DNA of 64,000 bases. Origin: Puccinia triticina (taxonomy: Eukaryota > Basidiomycota > Pucciniomycetes > Pucciniales > Pucciniaceae). The stretch is from NCBI RefSeq assembly GCF_026914185.1, contig NC_070570.1:2976001-3040000 (forward strand). The letters run 5' to 3'. Position 1 is the first letter of the stretch. Each line of letters begins with the position of its first letter. Shown in pieces: positions 1 through 10,400 of this stretch. The position numbers and the translations under genes were made by a program. The notes below the pieces were generated by a model. It had not been told where the DNA came from. It made no database searches and worked only from the letters and a program-made list of their open reading frames with translations.

Positions 1-1013
1 AATGTCTTTCTCAAGGAGCCTGACAGCTCTGTTTATGAAGCTTAGGGCAAAAACCCGTCAAAAATAAGGGTTTTGGGCCCTAGCACTATAACTGTGCTGA
101 TATAAACACTGGTAATTTAAATTACCAAACTTGTTACGTGGCAAATATGGCCACTACAAGGGTTTTAACACTCTGTAACAGAGGAGGGATTAATTATGTA
201 ATTAATAATATGTAATTATTAATTACAGGGAATTAATTTGGCGGAAAAGTAGGTGGTAAGCGCTTAAACTGATTGGCTGCTTGACAGAGGCGGTTGTCTT
301 ACAGCAACTACTTATAAGGATAAAGCTTGTAAATATGCTAATAAGGGAGTTTTGATATTTAAAGGTTTAATCCAGTGGATTTTACGTGCTGGGGATGGTT
401 TTTAAAGGGAAAAGGGGCTACAATAGTAGCAGAGGAGAATATTCACAGTAACTTACAGTTTGTAGGCGGTGAATGGTCTGGGGGATCTTTTCCTGAGGGC
501 CAAATAGGCCTCTATTTATAGAGGGGACTTCAGTGGGCGTAAACACTGAGTCCTTTTCTCCCTATGGGAGTATCCAGGGGTGTAGCCGTGAAAAGGGCTT
601 GGCTGTGGGTAATTTAATTGTATGGTAATAGACTAATTTCCCTGACTCTGTCACATGACATGTTTATAACCAATTGTCATGTGAAAGAGCTTCAGTAGAA
701 GTCTACATAATACTTTCACGGGGTATTTTTACACGAGTAATATTACTCATTAATGTACAACAGTTTAATTTTATGTACACTGTTTGTTTTACTAAATTTA
801 TGTATGTAATACTCTTTTTGGGTGCTTTCTGGGGCCAATTCTTATTTATATAATTAGTACATGAAGGAGTAGGAATAAGGGGGTACTTTAAGTGGGTGAC
901 CCCCCCTTAATTTATGATGAGGAATCTGATTCTGCAATAATAATTTAATAATAATAATTATTTACTAAGTTATTGCAGTCTTTTGGATACTTGTTGTATC
1001 TCTAAGGCTGACA
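1..1013 (-). repeat. 3' LTR of the chromovirus, partial
   Basis: The LTR starts in sense at 1013 with TGTCAGCCTTAG, inside which the pol stop codon TAG lies (1002-1004). Sense-strand promoter features are visible: a TATA box CTATAAATAG at 512-521 and, about 60 bases downstream in sense, a GTAAGT splice-donor sequence at 451-456. The window ends before the LTR does. Beyond the first 14 bases it does not resemble the 5' LTR at 12621-13588. There is no purine-rich tract just upstream of it in sense. Confidence 0.6.
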
Positions 1014-3359
1014 GAGCCATTCATCATGGTCAGCACTCATGCCTTTGTATCTAGCTAAGTACATCATAACATCTCTGTTCTCCACTCTCAATCTCTTGTC
1101 TCTGAGAATCTTTTGTATGACTTTACTCTGAGGTGTCTTATCCATGGGGGGAATTACAACTTTGACTTTCTGTCTCAAAGGGAACTTATCTGGATTGGGA
1201 TCTTTGTATGGTTTCACCAAGCTGACAGGAAATGTGGGATGTTTCCTGCTAAACTCTTCAGTCAGAATCACTTCTACAGCATTCTTCCCATGTAAAGCTT
1301 TCACAAGGAATGGTCCAGTGAAGGAGTCTCTCATCTTCTTAGGGCCAGACAGGTTGTTGAAGTTTGCTGTGGATATTATGACTTTATCTCCAACTTTAAA
1401 AGATGGTTCTTTGTGACTCTTGTCCCATCTCTCTTTGTTGTAAGATGTAGCTTCTGTTATGCATTGCTCAGCATGTTTTCTAGCTTTCTCAAAGATTTTC
1501 CCATAGGCAAGAGCAGTAGGATGAATGTCTACAGAGTCTTGCTTCAAGAAATTCCTGGGAAGGTTTGGGATCCAGCCTTTTTCCAGGATGGCAGGAGGTT
1601 TTCCAGTGGTTGAATGTATGCTGGTGCAATATGCTAGCTCAAGGATTGGTAGAAGTGAAACCCAGTCATGAGTGTAACCATCATTGTCTTTGAATTCTAG
1701 ACCATATGCACAAAACCTCCTGATCATATCTTCAAATGTTTGAATCATCCTTTCAGCTAATCCATCAGTCTGAGGGTGATAAGCAGTAGAGAAGGAGAGT
1801 TTTGTTCCTAGCATACTATGTAAACCAGTCCAGAATTCAGATGTGAACTTAGGGTCTCTATCAGAGATGATGATTCTGGGGATGCCAGTCCTAGGCATTA
1901 CTCTGTTCCAAAACAGTATGGCAGTGTCCATGGCAGAGTCATCCTTGAAGCAGGGTACAAATATTGGGGTATTAGAGTATCTGTCCACTATTACCAGACA
2001 AGCATTGAAGCTAGCAGCTCCTCCAGGGGACAAGGATGTTACCCAATCCATGTTAATAACATCCCATGGCTTTGAGGGCTCTTCAATTTTCATGAGCAGT
2101 CCAAATCTCTTGCCAGTGGCTTTATTGGCTTTCTGGCATCTATCACAGGAAGAGCAGTATTCACCAGTGTCTTGTCTCCAGTTAGCCCACCAAGCAGTAT
2201 CAGCCACTTTTTCTAAAGTCCTATCTTCAGAAAGATGACCAGAGTAGACACTGTCATGGCATTCATGCAAGATGGTGTTGATACTTTCTTTGTCAGCTAG
2301 GACTAAGACAGAGTTGTGTTTCTCTCTGAAGTAGATGAGGCCATCAAATATAGAGAATCTTCCTTCATCATATAGCTTCCTCCAAGGATCTTGTAGAGAA
2401 TTTTTCAGTTGGGCATCCTTAGCATCTTTCAACAAAAGTTCAGACAATATGGTAGTGTTCTTGTCTTGCTTGTAGCCTTCTCTCACTGAGTCAAAGAACT
2501 CATTCTTGAAAGTAGAGACATGTATGCCCATGATGGGGAATCTATCATCATCTTTGTCTTCTGGGTCATAAGCAGGGTTACTAGGGTCATTTGGTAAGGC
2601 CCATCTGCTCAGTCCATCAGCATTCTTGGGAATATTCCCATCTCTGTGTATTATGGTCATATTGCCTCTATATTCCTGAATAGCAATCTGCCACCTAAGC
2701 ATATGTCTGTTGGGAGTCTTCATGTTCAGCAGTGATCTCAAAGCTGTGCAATCTGTTACAACATGAAAGACACTGCCATCTAAGTAGTAATGGAGTTTTT
2801 CCAGGGCCCAAACCAGACATAAGCATTCAAGTTGACTAGCACCATATCTTGTTTCACTGTCCTTCAGTTGTCTGGATATGAAAACAATGGGTCCTTCCTT
2901 TCTCACTCCATCTATAACTTGCACTTGGTGTAAAGCAGCACCTAGACCAGTCATGCTAGCATCTACATATAGTGTGTAGGGATGGGCCCAGTCAGGAAAC
3001 AGTAGCAGTGGAGCTGTGGTCAGTTTCTCTTTTAACAAGTTGTAGGCTACTATTCTATGATGAGTCATCTCATATATGACATCAATCCTTGTCAGCTCAG
3101 TTAGAGGTTTTGCTATCTCTGCAAACTTCTCAATGTGTTGTCTGTAGTAACCAGCAAAACCAAGAAATGATTGCATTTCTTTCCTACTACTAGGCACAGG
3201 CTTTTGGAGGACAGCAGCTACTTTATTCTGATCTATTCCTATGGCAATGCCAGAGACAAGATGGCCCAGAGCTTTGATCTGATCAAATCCAAAGTTACAC
3301 TTTTTCAAGGAGATTTTCATGTTCATGTTAATGACAACTTTCAGGATTCTGTCTATCCT
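1002..3359 (-). CDS. pol: Ty3 pol, C-terminal part: RT thumb, RNase H, integrase, chromodomain
   Basis: This is the second half of a polyprotein whose N-terminal part lies at 7505-11266. In order: RT connection (LGHLVSG), RNase H starting at YTLYVDAS, an HHCC integrase zinc finger ([11 protein letters not shown] followed by CSSCDRC), an integrase core with DWV, SDRDPKF and [11 protein letters not shown] giving the D-D-E triad, a GPY/F-like segment (SFTGPF), and a chromodomain-like tail (MYLARYKGM). The chromodomain places it among chromoviruses, which target chromatin at integration. No stop interrupts it. It has no start of its own because the solo LTR has separated it from the rest of pol. 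The stop TAG lies in the LTR. Confidence 0.9.
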   Translation of the reverse strand, partial: RIDRILKVVINMNMKISLKKCNFGFDQIKALGHLVSGIAIGIDQNKVAAVLQKPVPSSRKEMQSFLGFAGYYRQHIEKFAEIAKPLTELTRIDVIYEMTHHRIVAYNLLKEKLTTAPLLLFPDWAHPYTLYVDASMTGLGAALHQVQVIDGVRKEGPIVFISRQLKDSETRYGASQLECLCLVWALEKLHYYLDGSVFHVVTDCTALRSLLNMKTPNRHMLRWQIAIQEYRGNMTIIHRDGNIPKNADGLSRWALPNDPSNPAYDPEDKDDDRFPIMGIHVSTFKNEFFDSVREGYKQDKNTTILSELLLKDAKDAQLKNSLQDPWRKLYDEGRFSIFDGLIYFREKHNSVLVLADKESINTILHECHDSVYSGHLSEDRTLEKVADTAWWANWRQDTGEYCSSCDRCQKANKATGKRFGLLMKIEEPSKPWDVINMDWVTSLSPGGAASFNACLVIVDRYSNTPIFVPCFKDDSAMDTAILFWNRVMPRTGIPRIIISDRDPKFTSEFWTGLHSMLGTKLSFSTAYHPQTDGLAERMIQTFEDMIRRFCAYGLEFKDNDGYTHDWVSLLPILELAYCTSIHSTTGKPPAILEKGWIPNLPRNFLKQDSVDIHPTALAYGKIFEKARKHAEQCITEATSYNKERWDKSHKEPSFKVGDKVIISTANFNNLSGPKKMRDSFTGPFLVKALHGKNAVEVILTEEFSRKHPTFPVSLVKPYKDPNPDKFPLRQKVKVVIPPMDKTPQSKVIQKILRDKRLRVENRDVMMYLARYKGMSADHDEWLCQP

Positions 3360-4103
3360 ATTGATGTCAGCCTTAGAGTCAACACAGTTGACCTAAAACT
3401 GCCTTTTATCTCCATTTTATACCTAAATGTGCTCATATCTTTTTAACCTTACAACATAAGGTTGTTTTGACTTCAGATTCTGATTTTTCATGCAATTTCG
3501 ACCCTAGTGTTCACTGATCACTTTACAATATCTCTACTCCTTCATAGAGTTTGTGGTTTGTGACACACATGCGCAGCAGAGCCGTGTAGTCGCGCCTGAG
3601 CACTCCCAACCACATGTACATGTGTGATTATGTCATCCAACTTTGAAAATTTTCGAAGTCAGGATCCCCCATGCAGCTGGAGGATCCACAGACTTCAGCA
3701 CACCAGAACCACCACCCAGATAACCCAGGATCACCACCAAAGAGCCTACTATACTCCCAGTATACCTACCGTCACAGGCGCCTAGGATATTGACAGTAAG
3801 TAACCTCTTTCACTGAACCTTGTTTATCTCAGAGGTACAACTCTGTGTCTTGCTTGATCTGCTCTTTCTTCTGGTTTTGCCTCCTTCTTGATCACAGGGC
3901 TGTCCCTCCAATTCTACAGGCCTTTGTCTCTATCTTGATCACAGGGCTGTCCCTTATTATCCATTGGCCTTTGCCTCAAATCTAGGTTTCAGGGCTGTCC
4001 CTCAGGTTTCCCTTTAAGAACCTTGACTATCCAGAAGGAAGCTAAAAAATTGTGGCTGGATTAAACTTATCTAATCCAGATACCCTCCTGAGAGGAAGCT
4101 GTA

Positions 4104-4445
4104 TGTAAGGGTCCAGTAGACCCTCACTGATGAGATGTGTAGAAAGGGCGCGGGGAGCGGGCTAGAAGCCGTCTGGGAGGTTTCTAGGTCCAAACTGTGG
4201 GGGACTGGATTTCAGGCTAGCCGGGAGAGAGGAGGAACTCTCTGCGTTAGTCTAAATACAGGCAAATCATGAAGAAGGAAATCGAGGAGAGAAGAAACGG
4301 GGTTGAGCTTACCTAGCCGGGAGAGAGGAGGAACTCTCTGCCGGACTAGGGAAGCGAGCAGCTCGGACTAAGTAATTCAATGCGCGGGGGTCACGTAATC
4401 CCGTGACCCTTCGTGTGGAGCCCCATTGATGAGGGGGGCTTCACA
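4104..4445 (-). repeat. 3' LTR of TR-GAG copy A
   Basis: Contains two copies of a hairpin: 4217-4250 and 4312-4350. The second has paired arms CCTAG/CTAGG, CCGG/CCGG and AGAGAG/CTCTCT. The base of the second hairpin forms CTAG-GTAAGC on the sense strand, a good 5' splice-donor sequence. The Gag stop codon lies within this LTR (4391). Confidence 0.9.
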
Positions 4446-6586
4446 GTCTCCCCTCCTATATGAAGATTAAAATAGGAGGCAGAGTGGGAAGAACATTGGC
4501 GGGGACTGAGTCGGGGCGAGTGAAAAGTGGGAGGAAATTGATAACCGTGAAAATCAGGAAGGGCCGTTTTGATAGAAGGAAACAAGGAGTATAGGCGACG
4601 GTGACAAAATGATTGGGGGTTTGTGGCATTGGGACCGTGGCGGCGCGACGTTGCCACCATTGTTGTCAGTTTGCGCGGTTGATCTTGAATGTGTCGTGTA
4701 TCAGATGCGATGTTGGTCTGGCATTTGTCGGGGACTCTTGTTGAACGGGGAACGGGGTCGATGGTAGTAGGACAAATTAGAAAGGTGGGAACTGATGAGT
4801 GGAGGGGAATGAATAAGAGATCAGGGGTCTTGGGTCGTGGAGGAGGTATTGGTCGAGTCAATCGAAAAATCTGTGGCGGTGTCCGAAGGCCTGTGGGGGT
4901 GAGGACGCGTAAGCGTCGCCCAGCATGAAACTCATGAAGGCCTCGAGAAGCGGGAGCAGTGGAAGGGTTCACGTACTCCGTGGTCCCGTGGTTGTCAACC
5001 GGGAACCACTTGTCGAGGATTGATTCCACTTGGTTGTCGACTGCGTGTACGTCCATGAGATCGGACGTGTCGGTGGGTTCCTCCGGGAGTAGATGCGAGT
5101 CGTCGTCAGATTTTGGGGCTACTTGCTCTTCTTGTTTGATTTCACTGAGCGGATCATCACCATACGACAGTGTTGTTGCTTCGAGTTGGCCGTCGATCGC
5201 CGAGATCAGGGACACTTGGGACTGTTTAAATGGGGGGGCTTCATCCATGCCCGCTACCCCTGCCGGTTTGCCAGTGGGTCTGCCCGCAGCTGCGGGGCCG
5301 GGCTGCTTTTGGTGTGCGCTTGACCAGGCCCGTGGGGCCACATAGTTCGGTGGCTTCGGTGGGACTTGAAACGCCGGCGGAATGTAAACTCTAGATTGAT
5401 TGGGGGGGCCAGGACAAGCCCCCGCGGGGTTGCCGCAGTGCTTCTTGCAAAAATGGCACTTCCCTACCGAGTCGAGATAAGCGTGCATCCGCCATAAATA
5501 CAGGTCGGGGTCTAAACGGTTCTGGCCTGGTTGGGAACCAGGACCAGGAGGGCGAGAAGAGGTCGCGTGGGGTCTGGGGAGCTCAGCGTAGAATCCGTTT
5601 GTTCTTTGTTCGAAGTCGCCATAAACGAAAGGTTTTTGTCGAAGAAGTTGAAAGTCTTTGACCTTCACACGGAGTGCCTGTGGCAGGCCAAGGACGACGA
5701 ATTCGGCTAAAGAGTAGTCGTCAAAGATGATCATGTCGTAATTGATCAGGTTTTGAAGCGTTCGGGCTCGATTACTGAAGTCTTGAAAGCTTTCATTCGC
5801 TGTCATTTCGAGGCGGACGATTGATTGTCGTATATCAGCGCGCCAGTCCTCGGGTAGACAGAACCCAAAAAGTCGGTTCTTAAAGTCGTTCCAGGTCTTG
5901 CCGAGGAACTTATGGGATTCATTTTCATAGAACGCCAGTAAATTGGTGTCGTTGATGAGAGAGCCAAGAACGAGAATTTTATCGTCGGAGTGTTTGACTC
6001 CTTTTGTTGAGAAGAATATCTTCACGCTGCGCATCCAGGTTAAGAAGAGTTCTGCATCTTGTATCGGACCTTTAAAACGTGGGCCGTCGGATGTTCGGAA
6101 CTTAGCGAGGTCAATGCGATCGTCAGCAGGGTTTGATGTGGCCGACGGTGTCTCTTTCTTGATCGAAGATGACAACGCAACCTTCTCCAAAGCCTTGATT
6201 CGTTCGCGATCCGAACGGCGCTGCTCCTCTGCTCTAATCTGGGCCTGCTCGGCTTGCTGTTGTGCCATCTGCAGCTGTAGGGCTGTCGTCTTCTGGATCG
6301 CCATCATGGTCTTGAGGCAATCAGCAATCGAGATATCGTCCCTCTCTTGGGGTGGAGGGTTTGGCTCGGCCATTGTAGTTCGCTGAAGAAACAGAGACGG
6401 AGGAGAGGGTGCTTGTGGAGCGGTCTGAGGGCTAGTGCCACGTGTGGGCGATGGTGGAAGAGGGACTGAGATAGGGTTTGGACTGGTGTGGAGAGCTTCA
6501 AGTCGAGCGCGTCGACGGGCCGCTCGAAGGATCTCTTCTGGATCTGTTGGTGGAAGGAGGGGCTCGTTAGCTCTCCTCGTGGTCAT
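4391..6586 (-). CDS. gag: Gag protein of TR-GAG copy A
   Basis: 731 codons without a break, start ATG at 6586. Visible parts: a disordered P/S-rich N-terminus (1-70), a Q/R/E-rich coiled coil about 85-135, a Ty3-type capsid region about 155-335 (FKGPIQDAELFLTWM, then DFSNRARTLQNLI), and an unusual zinc motif CHFCKKHCGNPAGAC near residue 380, spaced C-x2-C-x2-H-C-x6-C rather than the usual CCHC. A conserved AGRPTGKPAGVAG segment follows, then an acidic and proline-rich tail ending in the 3' LTR. It probably forms the particle that packages the element RNA. The intact frame with near-identical LTRs suggests recent activity. Codon positions are clean compared with copy B. Confidence 0.85.
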   Translation of the reverse strand: MTTRRANEPLLPPTDPEEILRAARRRARLEALHTSPNPISVPLPPSPTRGTSPQTAPQAPSPPSLFLQRTTMAEPNPPPQERDDISIADCLKTMMAIQKTTALQLQMAQQQAEQAQIRAEEQRRSDRERIKALEKVALSSSIKKETPSATSNPADDRIDLAKFRTSDGPRFKGPIQDAELFLTWMRSVKIFFSTKGVKHSDDKILVLGSLINDTNLLAFYENESHKFLGKTWNDFKNRLFGFCLPEDWRADIRQSIVRLEMTANESFQDFSNRARTLQNLINYDMIIFDDYSLAEFVVLGLPQALRVKVKDFQLLRQKPFVYGDFEQRTNGFYAELPRPHATSSRPPGPGSQPGQNRLDPDLYLWRMHAYLDSVGKCHFCKKHCGNPAGACPGPPNQSRVYIPPAFQVPPKPPNYVAPRAWSSAHQKQPGPAAAGRPTGKPAGVAGMDEAPPFKQSQVSLISAIDGQLEATTLSYGDDPLSEIKQEEQVAPKSDDDSHLLPEEPTDTSDLMDVHAVDNQVESILDKWFPVDNHGTTEYVNPSTAPASRGLHEFHAGRRLRVLTPTGLRTPPQIFRLTRPIPPPRPKTPDLLFIPLHSSVPTFLICPTTIDPVPRSTRVPDKCQTNIASDTRHIQDQPRKLTTMVATSRRHGPNATNPQSFCHRRLYSLFPSIKTALPDFHGYQFPPTFHSPRLSPRQCSSHSASYFNLHIGGETVKPPSSMGLHTKGHGIT

Positions 6587-6932
6587 TAACCAAGCACGAG
6601 TGCGCAGACGATCGGTCGTCGGGGAGGAGAGGGGCTAAGGGTGTTGGCGCAGGATCAAGGGGTGGGGCGTATGGGTCCGAGGGCAGAGGGCGAAGACGAC
6701 GACGACGAGAATCAGATAAGATCGAAGGCGTCAGGTCGCACGATCGAGTACAAAGGTACTAAAGGATGGCGAGGTCGAAGGCAGAGATCGAGGCTCCAAA
6801 GAGCGAGGGCGAAGGCGAGGTCAGAGGGTGCTGGAGCTGGGTGATGGACCAAAACTGGCGAGGTCGACGAGTCTGTGCGAAGTCGGTGATAGGACCACGA
6901 TGGTCGGTTTGTTTGGAACAAGAAAAAAAAAG

Positions 6933-7274
6933 TGTAAGGGTCCAGTAGACCCTCACTGATGAGATGGGTAGAAAGGGCGCGGGGAGCGGGCTAGAAGCCG
7001 TCTGGGAGGTTTCTAGGTCCAAACTGTGGGGGACTGGATTTCAGGCTAGCCGGGAGAGAGGAGGAACTCTCTGCGTTAGTCTAAATACAGGCAAATCATG
7101 AAGAAGGAAATCGAGGAGAGAAGAAACGGGGTTGAGCTTACCTAGCCGGGAGAGAGGAGGAACTCTCTGCCGGACTAGGGAAGCGAGCAGCTCGGACTAA
7201 GTAATTCGATGCGCGGGGGTCACGTAATCCCGTGACCCTTCGTGTGGAGCCCCATTGATGAGGGGGGCTTCACA
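6933..7274 (-). repeat. 5' LTR of TR-GAG copy A
   Basis: Differs from 4104-4445 at only two positions seen (T/G in the GAGATG region, A/G near AATTC). Hairpins are at 7046-7079 and 7141-7179. On its inner side lies a run of nine A (sense T) and then tttggaacaag, aligned with gtggaaccag in copy B. Confidence 0.9.
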
Positions 7275-7483
7275 CTGTAGCTCTTTCTAGCACAGATTAG
7301 CAGCACTCTTCTGAAGAGTAGCATTGCCAGTGGACGTGCATTCCCACTAGAATAACCTAGTACTCTTCTTCTTTCTTATCCTGCTTGGTTTCTCTCTTTC
7401 TTTCTCTTTTTCTCTATAGTTGTATTTTCTTTATCCCAAGAAATCCAACTATTGCTCCCCCCATTTCTTGTGTCCTGCTGTCA

Positions 7484-10400
7484 CTATAGAGACTCAGGCT
7501 CACAATTGAGGTGTTCCTCCCAAGTGTTGGACATAATGATGATATCATCAATGTAGATAATAACCCACTTCTCATCAATTTCTTTTCTGAACTCAATGTC
7601 CATCATTCTCTGGAAATGAGAGGGGGCATTCTTGATCCCAAAGGGCATTCTCAGGTATTCATGGATTCCTTTGTGCATAATAATCCTGAGTAGGTGTCTA
7701 GAATCTTCTGCAATGACATTCTGGTGAAAACCTTTGAGTACATCCATACTAGTCAGATACTTAGCTTTGGCCAGGTTGTTCAGAGTCTCACTGATCTTGG
7801 GAATGGGATAACTGTCTGAAGCAGTGTAGGAATTCAGAGCCCTGAAGTCTCCTACCATTCCGGACTTTCCATTGTGCCAGGCAATGATTACAGGAGTAGT
7901 GATTTCAACTACTTCATTGTGACCAACTTTCCTTAGAACATTCAGGTTTACTAGCTCTTCAATGTGTTGCTCAAGAGCTTCTATGCTTTTGGGGCTGGCT
8001 GGATAAGGAGGTCTTCTGAGGAGAGGAGGATAGGGTCTCTCAGTTGTCAACTTGATATGAACTTCATGACCCTTAATGGCACCAAGGGGCTGGTTGGTGT
8101 TGGAGAAGGCAAGGTTATTATTGTAGAGGACTTCAAACAGCTTCTCCTTTTGCTCAATAGTCAACTTATCACTGAACTTGGCTTCACAGAGTTCTTCTGT
8201 AATAAATTTCTGCAGTTGAGGATGGGACTTCTTTACAGCAGAAATTTCATTGGAAGGGCTCATTTTTTCCAGATGATGAGACTTAAAGCTGAATTTCTTC
8301 CTTTTTTTCTCATTCCCAATGGTAAAGAATCTCTCTTTGCTGTTTGTGATGTCAAAGCCATAAAGAGACATGTAATCATTTCCAAGGATAAGGTAGTTAA
8401 TTCTTGCATTTTTCATAACTACAAATTCTGCTAGAATTCTAATGGAACCTTTAGTGTGAGGAAAAACTAAAGCCATTTCTATGATGCCCATTGGCTGTAA
8501 TTGGTCACTACAGCTGTGGAATTTAGCATGATTGATTGGCATGAGCTTGTTTTCCCATTCTGGTATTATAGAATCCAGCAATTTGTTGCTGATGATTGAG
8601 CAAGAAGCTCCACTATCAAGAAGACATGATTGCTCTCTGGATTCAATGAGGACAGTAGTAAGATTTGCTTTTCCAGTAAGATGAGCCTTTCCTCTATCAG
8701 GTTTACATTTCATCAGTCTAGCATCCTCTATGTGGGAAGACTGGCAGGATTTGTCCCAGGTCTGGGGTTGATGAGTTTCAGCTTGAATTTCAGCAATGGA
8801 GAAGTCTTGGTTTATTTCACACTCTACAGCATGTGCTCCAAAATCAAAATCAACTAAGGGGTCAAAATTGGCACCATTTCCATTGTCCATGGCAAGAATC
8901 ATGTGATTGGTTCTATGATTCTCTTCCTCTTCATCTAGTTCTGATTCAGACTTGTGTGGCTCACCTTGATCTTCTCCATTGTCACTCTTGGGATCATCAT
9001 CATTATCCATTCCTACATTATTGATTCTACTCTTCTTCTTAGGGCATTCCCTGGAGAAGTGGCCAGTTTGTTTGCAGAAATGACAGATGAGTTTTTCTTT
9101 CTCAGGGGCAGAGACAGGATTCCTTTTGGTGGAGGAGTCAGTTGGTTTATCAGTTTTCTCAGGGGCAGTATTGTTTCTCCATTGGGATCTATTAGGAGTG
9201 TTGTAATTGTTTGTCACAGGTTTGTTCCTTTTCATGACTCTGTCTATGACTTCTTCAGCAATTATGACCATATCCTCAAAACTCATTTCCGTAGCATCTC
9301 TTTTGTATCTGCTTTTAATAGCATGCTCAAGATTTGGAGGGCATTGCTTCAAGATTTTTTCACAAATAAGATAATCACTGAGTTCAGGTTGATAAGCCTT
9401 CAGTCTTTCTCTCTGATTACCAAACCATTTATGGATTTTCCTCCCATCATAGGCGAAGTGATCATTCTCAAACTCTTGTTGCATTTTCCATTTCCAGTTC
9501 TCAGTACCAAACTTGTTTCTGATGGCATTCTTCCACCAAGCCCAAGATTTGTTCCCATACTGGTCTCTGATGCCTAGGTACCAATTCCTTGCAGTGTCAG
9601 TCAACAAGATTGTTAATCTACTGATTATCATGTTATCCAGCATCAAGTAGTCTCTGACCAAGATATCAGTGTTTTTAATCCAAAGTTCATGATTGTAAGG
9701 TAATTCTCCAGAGAATTTCTCCCAGTCTCCATTTTTGGGGATACCTTTCCATAATTCCTTCCTCATTTCAAAGTCTATTGCTTCATGATCAATGTAGGGG
9801 AATTTCTCTTGGGCCTTAGCATCAGGAGTATTGCTAGCAGGCTTAGGAAAGTTATCTCTTGGTGGTCTCTGGGGTTCAGGAGTAGGAACAGGAGGAGGTG
9901 CTCTGTGTTCTTGTTGTTGCTCATGGTGGACATTCTGGAAGGGATTATTGTATAAGAGATGAGGGGGTTGGTCTCTATCATCTGGTATAAACACGGAATC
10001 CAGCTTTGAGCTCACAGAGTTTAATACAGAAGATATGTCACTGAATCTTCTCTTAGATTGTTCAAATTTGTTGTGCTCATTGGCATGAAGGTCATTGATC
10101 TGATTACCAATGGAAGTAAGATTGTTGTTCACTTTCTCTTCAAAATCTTTCAGATTTTGACCAATTGTATCCATGTTAGAATGACATTTTGATTCATTTA
10201 CCAGAATTAAATCTTGAACTGTCTCAAACTTCTCATCTATGTGTTTCTTCAGTTGTTCCAACACATTGTTATTCACTGTGGACTTCTCTCTGGCACTTTC
10301 ACCTATGTTATTCAGGATTTGGTCAAGCAAAAAAGGAATGAATTCATTTTTAAAAAAATCAAGAATGGAATGATTCAGGACATCTTTAAAATTGCTGACA

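Larger units (their letters stand above)
4104..7274 (-). mobile_element. Gag-only LTR retrotransposon (TR-GAG type), copy A, complete
   Basis: 342-bp LTRs (4104-4445 and 6933-7274) with two differences between them flank a single minus-strand Gag ORF. The 5-bp duplication CTGTA is at 4099-4103 and 7275-7279; the inverted LTR copy around 12841-12860 shows the uninterrupted site. In sense, a purine tract (aggaggggagac) directly precedes the 3' LTR at 4446-4460. There is no protease, RT or integrase, so it must be mobilised in trans. Gag-only LTR elements called TR-GAG are known from plants; this assignment is by architecture only. Confidence 0.92.
3365..7504 (+). mobile_element. Solo LTR (family X) in pol, itself interrupted by a gag-only LTR element
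   Basis: Starts TGTCAGCCTTAG and ends GGCTCACA, plus orientation, flanked by the 5-bp duplication ATTGA (3360-3364 and 7505-7509). Net length after removing the nested element and one copy of its target duplication is about 964 bp, matching the 968-bp LTR at 12621. There is no internal coding sequence of its own, so it is a solo LTR left by LTR-LTR recombination. It lies antisense to the pol it interrupts. Confidence 0.92.

Noticed and set aside
1113..2238. Plus-strand ORFs opposite the chromovirus pol
   Set aside because: They are shadows of the conserved minus-strand integrase and RNase H frame.
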